Shown here piece after piece: positions 31,135 to 36,436 of a stretch of DNA of 36,436 nt. The translations under genes and the position numbers were made by a program. The first letter of the stretch is position 1, and every line of letters begins with the position of its first letter. The stretch covers positions 1-36,436 of the forward strand of contig JAQXRJ010000048.1 in the NCBI GenBank assembly GCA_029218465.1, read 5' to 3'. Under the pieces are notes generated by a model that made no database searches, was not told where the DNA came from, and saw only the letters and a program-made list of their open reading frames with translations. The DNA is from a bacterium. GTDB taxonomy: Bacteria; Bacillota_I; Bacilli_A; RF39; UBA660.

Positions 31135-32688
31135 CTATATACTTTCAATTTCACCAAATAGTTCTTTTGCTGTTTCTTCAAAATTTATATTTGTTTTTTC
31201 ATTTTCTATTTTATCACAAATTTTATCTTTTTCATCTATATAATTATATACTATTTTATTTTTTATGTTATTTATATACATTCGTTTCAATATATTCCAT
31301 TGTTCTGTATCAACAGCTACTAGTTTGCATTTTATTCCTAATTTTTCATTTAAAATTTTTTGATATTCATCAATATCGTTATTAATTTTATTTGCTATTG
31401 AACTATATGGACAACATATCATTAAATAGCTTTTACTAGCTACTATTGGTAATGTATCTATTAAATCACAAATAATAGCACCATAATCATTATCAAAAGT
31501 ATATTCTTTTAAAGATGCCCATTGTTCCTTTAATAACTTCAAAAATTGTTTGTCAGCTGTTGCAAAGCAATTATTAATTCTAATATTAATAATATTTTCG
31601 TCAATTGCTTTTGTATTTTTTTCATTAATATTTTTTTTATTTAATAAATTTACCTGATTTTCCTGTTTTTTTTCGTTTTCACTACATAATTCAATTATCA
31701 TCATTTCAAATAAAATTTTTGTATTTAGAGATACTTTCATTTTTGTATAATAATTATTCATAATATTTATATTAGAAATTAAATCATAATTTGAATTATT
31801 AATAATTTCATCTCTTGTTATTTTAATTATTTCATTTAGGATTTTATATAAGTCTTTTCCACTAGAAGAATATAATTCGGTCATTTTTAATAATTCTGAT
31901 ATATTACTTTTTTTTATATTATCGAACATTAGTTTTATTTCTGAACTATTTACGATTCCTAATACTTCTCTTATATCATTCAAATTAATTTTATGATTAT
32001 TATCTACATATGAATCAACTTTATCTAATATTCCAATAGCATCTCTTAATCCTCCATTTGAATTTAATACTATTTCATTTATCGCATCATTTTCAATTAA
32101 TATTTTTTCTAGATCCGAAATTTCTTTAAGACGATTAAACATACTTTTATCATCTATATTTTTGAATTCTATAATTTGACATCTTGAGACAATTGTTTTT
32201 GGAACTTTATAAAAATCTGTAGTTGCTAATATAAATATTACGTATTCAGGAGGCTCTTCCAATGTTTTTAATAAAGCATTAAAAGCTCCTGCTGATAACA
32301 TATGAACTTCATCAATAATATATACTTTATATTTCAATTTATTTGGAACAAAGTTTATTTTATTTTTTAATTCTCTTATTTCATCAACCCCATTATTTGA
32401 TGCTGCATCTATTTCAATAATATCAATACAATTTTGATATTTTGAATTAATGCAATTATTACATTTTTCACAACAATTACCATTAATGCTATTTTCACAA
32501 TTACATATTCTTGCAAACATTTTAGCAATAGAAGTTTTTCCAGTTCCTCTTGGACCAAAGAATAAATATGCATGAGATATTTTATTATTTTTACATGAAT
32601 TTATTAAAATTTTTTTTGCTACTTCTTGTCCATATACTTCATCAAAATTTGTGGGTCTATATTTTCGATATAAAGATTGATATGCCAT
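31135..32688 (-). CDS. dnaX: DNA polymerase III subunits gamma and tau
   Basis: A 517-aa clamp-loader ATPase. Walker A is GPRGTGKTSIAK (about 45-56), a zinc module follows (CNCENSINGNCCEKCNNC), Walker B and SRC motifs are VYIIDEVHMLSAGAFNALLKTLEEPPEYV and KTIVSRCQIIEF. The C-terminal third (about 370-517) is variable and probably binds the replicative helicase and polymerase. No obvious slippery site for a shortened gamma product is seen in frame. It begins the dnaX-ebfC-recR operon with a strong AAGGAGGTG ribosome binding site, after the long intergenic region with partition sites. Confidence 0.97.
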   Translation of the reverse strand: MAYQSLYRKYRPTNFDEVYGQEVAKKILINSCKNNKISHAYLFFGPRGTGKTSIAKMFARICNCENSINGNCCEKCNNCINSKYQNCIDIIEIDAASNNGVDEIRELKNKINFVPNKLKYKVYIIDEVHMLSAGAFNALLKTLEEPPEYVIFILATTDFYKVPKTIVSRCQIIEFKNIDDKSMFNRLKEISDLEKILIENDAINEIVLNSNGGLRDAIGILDKVDSYVDNNHKINLNDIREVLGIVNSSEIKLMFDNIKKSNISELLKMTELYSSSGKDLYKILNEIIKITRDEIINNSNYDLISNINIMNNYYTKMKVSLNTKILFEMMIIELCSENEKKQENQVNLLNKKNINEKNTKAIDENIINIRINNCFATADKQFLKLLKEQWASLKEYTFDNDYGAIICDLIDTLPIVASKSYLMICCPYSSIANKINNDIDEYQKILNEKLGIKCKLVAVDTEQWNILKRMYINNIKNKIVYNYIDEKDKICDKIENEKTNINFEETAKELFGEIESI

Positions 32689-32797
32689 TTTAACACCTCC
32701 TTATTAATTATATCATTTTTAATGATAAAACTGTATTATTTTAAAAAAAATACATTTATTAACAAATAATTTTATTACTACTTTTTTTATTAAATAT

Positions 32798-32813
32798 TAT
32801 TTCCCGGGAAATA
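32798..32813. promoter_or_regulatory. Noc-type binding site 1
   Basis: TATTTCCCGGGAAATA, a perfect palindrome, identical to the Bacillus Noc binding sequence. Centre 79 bp before the next Noc-type site. Confidence 0.85.
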
Positions 32814-32849
32814 TTTTTTTTATTTTACTTTAATTTATTTTTATTAATT

Positions 32850-32865
32850 TATTTCACATAAAACT
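32850..32865. promoter_or_regulatory. Degenerate parS site 1
   Basis: TATTTCACATAAAACT, four mismatches to TGTTTCACGTGAAACA, but in exact 72-bp register with the two good sites. Probably a decayed site. Confidence 0.55.
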
Positions 32866-32876
32866 TTCCACACATT

Positions 32877-32892
32877 TATTTCCCGGGAAATA
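32877..32892. promoter_or_regulatory. Noc-type binding site 2
   Basis: TATTTCCCGGGAAATA, perfect, 72 bp before site 3. Confidence 0.88.
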
Positions 32893-32921
32893 TTTTTTTA
32901 CTTTGATTTATTTTATTACTT

Positions 32922-32937
32922 TGTTTCACGTGAAACT
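32922..32937. promoter_or_regulatory. parS site 2
   Basis: TGTTTCACGTGAAACT, matching the ParB (Spo0J) centromere site TGTTNCACGTGAAACA at all but the last base. Confidence 0.92.
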
Positions 32938-32948
32938 TTACACATATT

Positions 32949-32964
32949 TATTTCCCAGGAAATA
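32949..32964. promoter_or_regulatory. Noc-type binding site 3
   Basis: TATTTCCCAGGAAATA, one base from the perfect palindrome. Confidence 0.75.
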
Positions 32965-32993
32965 TTTTTTTACTTCGATTTATTTTATTACTT

Positions 32994-33009
32994 TGTTTCA
33001 CGTGAAACT
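32994..33009. promoter_or_regulatory. parS site 3
   Basis: TGTTTCACGTGAAACT, identical to site 2 and 72 bp from it. Confidence 0.92.
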
Positions 33010-33054
33010 TTCCACATATTTATTCTCATAAATTAAATACTAATTTAAAAAAAA

Positions 33055-33498
33055 TCAACTTGTTTTTCTTAATTCTTTAAAAAAATTGCTTATAAGTTGA
33101 TTATCTATTTTTAATTTATTAATTTTCACATTGAATTTACAGTTTTCTGGCATTAATATTTTTTCACTTATTTTTTTATTATAAACATTATTGGTGTCGT
33201 TAATATAATAAATTTCTTTAATTCTTGATTGATATATTGCACTCGCACACATTGGACAAGGAAATAAAGATGTTACTAATATACAATCATCTAATCTCCA
33301 ATCACAATTTTTTTTGTATGCTTTTATTAATGCTAATATTTCTGCATGGCATATAACGCTTTTCTTTTTTTCTTTTAAATTGTGAGCTTTAGCAAGAATT
33401 TTATTTTTCTTTACTATAACACAGCCAACAGGTATTTCTCCTATAAAATACGATTTTTTTGCCTCTCTAAGCACTGTCTCTATTACACTATCATTCAT
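33055..33498 (-). CDS. tadA: tRNA-specific adenosine deaminase TadA
   Basis: A 147-aa zinc deaminase that converts A34 to inosine in tRNA-Arg (ACG anticodon). The zinc and proton-shuttle motif is VICHAEILALIKA (His and Glu), and the second ligand pair is FPCPMCASAIYQSRI. Length is near the family average (about 150-160). The ribosome binding site is TAGGATAA. In Bacillus tadA is followed by scr and dnaX; here the RNA lies upstream of tadA and the partition array lies between tadA and dnaX. Confidence 0.96.
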   Translation of the reverse strand: MNDSVIETVLREAKKSYFIGEIPVGCVIVKKNKILAKAHNLKEKKKSVICHAEILALIKAYKKNCDWRLDDCILVTSLFPCPMCASAIYQSRIKEIYYINDTNNVYNKKISEKILMPENCKFNVKINKLKIDNQLISNFFKELRKTS

Positions 33499-33524
33499 AA
33501 ATTATCCTATCTAATATATAAATT

Positions 33525-33604
33525 AAAAGATGCACACAAATATTATTTGTTAAGGCTGCTATTTTCCAATTCTGACCTGGTTCCAATATATTTGTTGCAT
33601 CATC
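33525..33604 (-). ncRNA. ffs: Signal recognition particle RNA, small bacterial type
   Basis: Minus strand contains GGAACCAGGTCAG, GGAA tetraloop and AGCAGCC, which is the conserved SRP domain IV hairpin where Ffh binds. Outer arms GATGCA-ACAAATAT and ATATTTGT-GTGCATC pair to close an RNA of roughly 75-80 bases (33529-33601). The apical stem is A-U rich (AAUU/AAU) where most species use G-C. A promoter lies directly upstream and a short T run follows the closing arm. It is the small, Alu-less form, unlike Bacillus subtilis scRNA (about 270 bases). Position beside tadA and near dnaX agrees with the Bacillus neighbourhood. Confidence 0.93.
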
Positions 33605-33607
33605 ATA

Positions 33608-33636
33608 ATAATACAATAATTATTAAATTAAATCAA
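33608..33636 (-). promoter_or_regulatory. Promoter of the SRP RNA
   Basis: Minus strand TTGATT (33636-33631), 17-base spacer, TATTAT (33613-33608), about seven bases before the mature 5' arm. Confidence 0.7.
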
Positions 33637-33663
33637 TAATAACTTAGTGAATTATTTTTATAT

Positions 33664-36153
33664 TTATTCTTCTATTTTTGGTTCTTCTTTTTCTAATAAT
33701 GAAATATTTGATACTTTTTGTCCATCTCTTAAATTAATTAATCGTACACCTTGTGTATTTCTATTTAGAGTAGAAATTTGATCTGTAGATATTCTTATTA
33801 CAATTCCACTATCAGTAATAATTAGTAAATCCTTTGGTTCGCATATTGTATTTAATGCAATCATATTTCCATTTTTTTCTGTAATATTTAATGCTTTTAC
33901 ACCTTTACTTCCCCTATGCGTTAATCTATATTGATTAATAATTGTTTTTTTACCATATCCTTTATCAGTAACAACTAATACTTCATTATTTTCATTTACA
34001 ACTTCTAATCCTACAACTATTGCACCATTTAAATCAATTCCTTTTACACCGCATGTATTTCTTCCCATTGAACGAATTTCTGTTTCATTAAATCTTACCA
34101 TTCTTCCATTACTTGCACCAATAATTATTTCATTGTTTCCTTTTGTTTTTCTTACTGCAATTAAATTATCCTTTTCTTTTAATAAAATTGCAATTTTCCC
34201 TGTTCTCCTAATATTTTTAAATTCTCGAACATTTGTTCTTTTTACTAATCCATTCTTTGTAGCAAAAATTAAATAATCATTATCTTCAGTTTCTTTATTT
34301 AAAGTAATAATTGAAGTTATTTTCTCATTTTTTTCTAATGGTAGTAAATTAATTACAGGTATTCCCTTTGATTGTCTACTAAAACTTGGAATTTCGTATC
34401 CTTTTATTCTATATACTTTCCCTTTATTAGTAAAGAATAATATCGAATCATGAGTTTCCATTGTAACAAGCTCATTAACATAATCATCTTCATTTGTAGA
34501 CATGCCTTTAATTCCAACACCACCTCGATTTTGAATTTTAAACGCATCAGTTGTTATTCTTTTTATATATCCTTTATTTGTTAAAGCAATTACTATCTTT
34601 TCTACTGGAATTAATGATTCATCTTCAATATAATCAATTGCTGTCATATCAATAGTTGTTCTTCTATTATCTCCGTACTTATCTCTAATATCAATTAATT
34701 CTTCTTTAATTATATTTAATACCTTTTTTTCTGATATTAATATTTCTTTATATTCATCAATTTTCTTTAACAATTCTGCCAATTCATCCTCGATTTTGTC
34801 TCTTTCTAATCCTGTTAATCTTCTTAATTTTAATTCTAATATTGCCTCTGCTTGAATATTATCAAGTGCAAACCTAGAAATTAATTTTTCCTTTGCTTCT
34901 TCATCACTTTTTGCATTTCTAATTATTTTTACAACCTCATCAATATTATCTTGTGCAATTTTATATCCTTCTAAAATATGAACTCTTGCTTCTGCTTTTT
35001 CTAAATCAAATCTTGTTCTTCTTATAATTACTTCTTTTTGATGGTCTATATATTTTGATATTATATCTTTTAATCCTAATGTTTTAGGTGTACCATTATC
35101 TATTACTAAAAATATTATTCCATAATTAACTTGAAAATTTGTATGTTTATACAGATTATTTAACACAACTTGTGCGTTGGAATCTTTTTTCAGCGTAATA
35201 GTAATTTTAACACCATTTTTTAAATCTGTGTGATAATCTGCTATTCCTTCAAGTGTTTTATTATGAACGAGTTCTGCAACCTTATTTTTTAATTCCATAG
35301 TATTTACACCATATGGAACTTCAGTAATTATAATTGAATCATGATTTTTTCCTTCTTCTATAGTTGCTCTACTTCTTATTGTAATACTTCCCCTACCTGT
35401 CTCATATGCTTTAATAATACCTGAATTACCTAAAATAATTCCTCCAGTTGGAAAATCAGGGCCTTTAATATAGTTCATTAATTCTAATGTATCAATTTCA
35501 TTATTATCAATAAATGCTATACAACCATTTATTACTTCTGTTAAATTATGTGGAGGTATATTTGTTGCCATTCCTACTGCAATACCCATAGAACCATTTA
35601 CTAATACATTAGGAAACCTAGATGGTAGTACTTGAGGCTCTTGGCTTGTTTCATCAAAGTTTAAGTTCATATCTACGGTGTTTTTTCTAATATCTCTTAA
35701 CATTTCAAGTGATATTTTTGATAATCTTGCTTCAGTATAACGGTAAGCAGCTGCACCATCACCTTCTATATTACCAAAATTTCCATGTCCATCAATCATC
35801 ATATATCTTTGATTAAAATCTTGTGCAAGTCTAACCATTGCATCATATATTGAACTATCTCCATGTGGATGATAATGGCCCATAACGTAACCTACAGTTG
35901 TTGCTGATTTTTTATGTGGTTTATCTGGAGTATTGCCTTCTTCAAACATTGACCAAAGAATTCTTCTATGAACTGGTTTTAAACCATCTCTTAGGTCAGG
36001 AATTGCACGTGATGTTATAACACTCATTGAATAGTCTAAGAATGAATTTTTTACCTCGTCTACTATATTATTTTCATTGTGGGAATCTCTTTCATGAAAT
36101 AAACCTTTAAATTCACTTTGTTTTTCGATTTTTAAATCTTCTTCGTTATTCAT
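33664..36153 (-). CDS. gyrA: DNA gyrase subunit A
   Basis: An 829-aa subunit that breaks and rejoins DNA while GyrB supplies ATP, adding negative supercoils. The catalytic tyrosine is Tyr139 in AAAYRYTEARL. The quinolone-determining region HPHGDSSIYDAM keeps Ser100 and Asp104, the positions usually changed in resistance, so it looks wild type. The GyrA-box QNRGGVGIKGM is present, distinguishing it from topoisomerase IV ParC, and the beta-pinwheel repeats follow. An N-terminal extension of about 30 charged residues is unusual. It starts 10 bases after the end of gyrB with AGGAGGG as ribosome binding site. Confidence 0.98.
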   Translation of the reverse strand: MNNEEDLKIEKQSEFKGLFHERDSHNENNIVDEVKNSFLDYSMSVITSRAIPDLRDGLKPVHRRILWSMFEEGNTPDKPHKKSATTVGYVMGHYHPHGDSSIYDAMVRLAQDFNQRYMMIDGHGNFGNIEGDGAAAYRYTEARLSKISLEMLRDIRKNTVDMNLNFDETSQEPQVLPSRFPNVLVNGSMGIAVGMATNIPPHNLTEVINGCIAFIDNNEIDTLELMNYIKGPDFPTGGIILGNSGIIKAYETGRGSITIRSRATIEEGKNHDSIIITEVPYGVNTMELKNKVAELVHNKTLEGIADYHTDLKNGVKITITLKKDSNAQVVLNNLYKHTNFQVNYGIIFLVIDNGTPKTLGLKDIISKYIDHQKEVIIRRTRFDLEKAEARVHILEGYKIAQDNIDEVVKIIRNAKSDEEAKEKLISRFALDNIQAEAILELKLRRLTGLERDKIEDELAELLKKIDEYKEILISEKKVLNIIKEELIDIRDKYGDNRRTTIDMTAIDYIEDESLIPVEKIVIALTNKGYIKRITTDAFKIQNRGGVGIKGMSTNEDDYVNELVTMETHDSILFFTNKGKVYRIKGYEIPSFSRQSKGIPVINLLPLEKNEKITSIITLNKETEDNDYLIFATKNGLVKRTNVREFKNIRRTGKIAILLKEKDNLIAVRKTKGNNEIIIGASNGRMVRFNETEIRSMGRNTCGVKGIDLNGAIVVGLEVVNENNEVLVVTDKGYGKKTIINQYRLTHRGSKGVKALNITEKNGNMIALNTICEPKDLLIITDSGIVIRISTDQISTLNRNTQGVRLINLRDGQKVSNISLLEKEEPKIEE

Positions 36154-36162
36154 AAAACCCTC

Positions 36163-36436
36163 CTATATATCCAAATTTTTAACATATTGTGCATTTTGTT
36201 CAATAAATGTTCGTCTTGGTTCAACTTCTTCACCCATTAATTTTTCAAAAATTTGATCTGCAGCAATACAATCTTCAACTGTAATTTTTCTTAAAACTCT
36301 TTTTTCAATATCCATTGTTGTTTCATTTAATTCTTCAGCATCCATTTCGCCTAAACCTTTCATACGAGCTATTTCTGCACGATTTCTTACATTTTCAGGA
36401 AGTGTTGCTAAATATTCATCTTTTTCTTTTTCATCA
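36163..36436 (-). CDS. gyrB: DNA gyrase subunit B, C-terminal part
   Basis: The open frame runs beyond the right edge; about 90 residues are in the window, so this is the end of a full-length gene and not a short one. The Toprim tail [18 protein letters not shown], then [22 protein letters not shown] and the final [14 protein letters not shown], are typical. The segment before it ([18 protein letters not shown]) continues upstream of the internal Met. It is the ATPase and Toprim partner of GyrA, in the usual gyrB-gyrA order next to oriC, which suggests dnaA-dnaN-recF lie beyond the right edge. Confidence 0.95.
   Translation of the reverse strand, partial: DEKEKDEYLATLPENVRNRAEIARMKGLGEMDAEELNETTMDIEKRVLRKITVEDCIAADQIFEKLMGEEVEPRRTFIEQNAQYVKNLDI

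Larger units (their letters stand above)
32689..33054. other. Intergenic partition region between tadA and dnaX
   Basis: A 366-base non-coding stretch. From 32798 to 33009 it contains alternating Noc-type and ParB-type palindromes in three units. The last two intervals are exactly 72 bp (centres 32857.5, 32929.5 and 33001.5 for parS; 32884.5 and 32956.5 for the Noc sites). The rest is a dnaX promoter region with TATAAT (32717-32722) beside an ATCATT/AATGAT hairpin, and AT-rich filler. Confidence 0.9.

Noticed and set aside
31167-31385. Plus-strand frame opposite dnaX
   Set aside because: Very hydrophobic low-complexity shadow with no ribosome binding site.
31135-32688. Programmed frameshift in dnaX
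   Set aside because: There is no convincing slippery heptamer with a downstream hairpin; A and T runs are everywhere in this genome.
32866-32874. TTTCCACA strings after each parS as DnaA boxes
   Set aside because: They differ at two or more positions from TTATCCACA and are simply part of the 72-bp repeat. oriC is more likely beyond gyrB.
1-36436. tRNA or rRNA genes
   Set aside because: Read through on both strands, no tRNA-like cloverleaf or rRNA segment was recognised; a covariance search would settle it.
1-36436. UGA read as Trp, as in some wall-less relatives
   Set aside because: UGA ends several genes at the expected place (for example ung and dut), Trp residues use UGG, and wall and spore genes are present.

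Overview
The window is an AT-rich (roughly a quarter G+C by eye) stretch of a spore-forming, low-GC Bacillota chromosome, probably a Bacilli-related lineage with a compact genome. The evidence is the gene order, the Gram-positive gene variants (long-form HPF, RicT, RlmH, WalJ) and a spread of sporulation genes: gerQ, yabP, yabQ, spoVG, veg, yabG, spoVT and bofA. UGA is used as a stop codon and the standard code fits throughout. The lineage is inferred from gene content only.

Layout, read right to left because almost everything is on the minus strand. The right edge holds the 3' end of gyrB, then gyrA, a small SRP RNA and tadA. Next comes a 365-bp intergenic region with an alternating array of Noc-type (TATTTCCCGGGAAATA) and ParB-type (TGTTTCACGTGAAACT) palindromes in 72-bp units. 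It is followed by dnaX, ebfC, recR, a short bofA, holB, ricT, a trmN6-like methylase, pth, mfd, an unknown helical protein and spoVT. A T-box leader then opens dut-metG and a 55-aa membrane protein. After that come tatD, a 3D-domain protein, rsmA, yabG, veg, spoVG, yabP and yabQ. This closely follows the right side of a Bacillus-type replication origin. It is joined directly to genes that in Bacillus lie on the other side: rplI, dnaB (dnaC in Bacillus), walJ and rlmH, here with an M23 peptidase. With oriC presumably beyond gyrB to the right, the genes run with the replication fork.

The left third holds an AGCS symporter and ung, a plus-strand pair gerQ and LemA-like gene, pduL converging on a class A penicillin-binding protein, and hpf-secA. 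Left of secA, where prfB often lies in Firmicutes, is an accessory cassette. It contains a transglutaminase-like protein, a 73-aa protein and a 123-aa Gly-rich protein with a tandem duplication. The cassette is bracketed by a short direct repeat and followed by a fragment encoding a degenerate SEC-C tail. A new gene just begins at the left edge.

Functionally, the core genes cover replication and topology (gyrAB, dnaX, holB, dnaB), repair (recR, mfd, ung), translation (metG, pth, rsmA, rplI, rlmH, tadA), protein export (secA) and the spore programme. The most notable signals are the interleaved parS/Noc-site array, an unusual T-box whose terminator arm may contain the specifier, three similar mother-cell-type promoter candidates plus a SigG-like one at spoVT, and the uncharacterised cassette beside secA.
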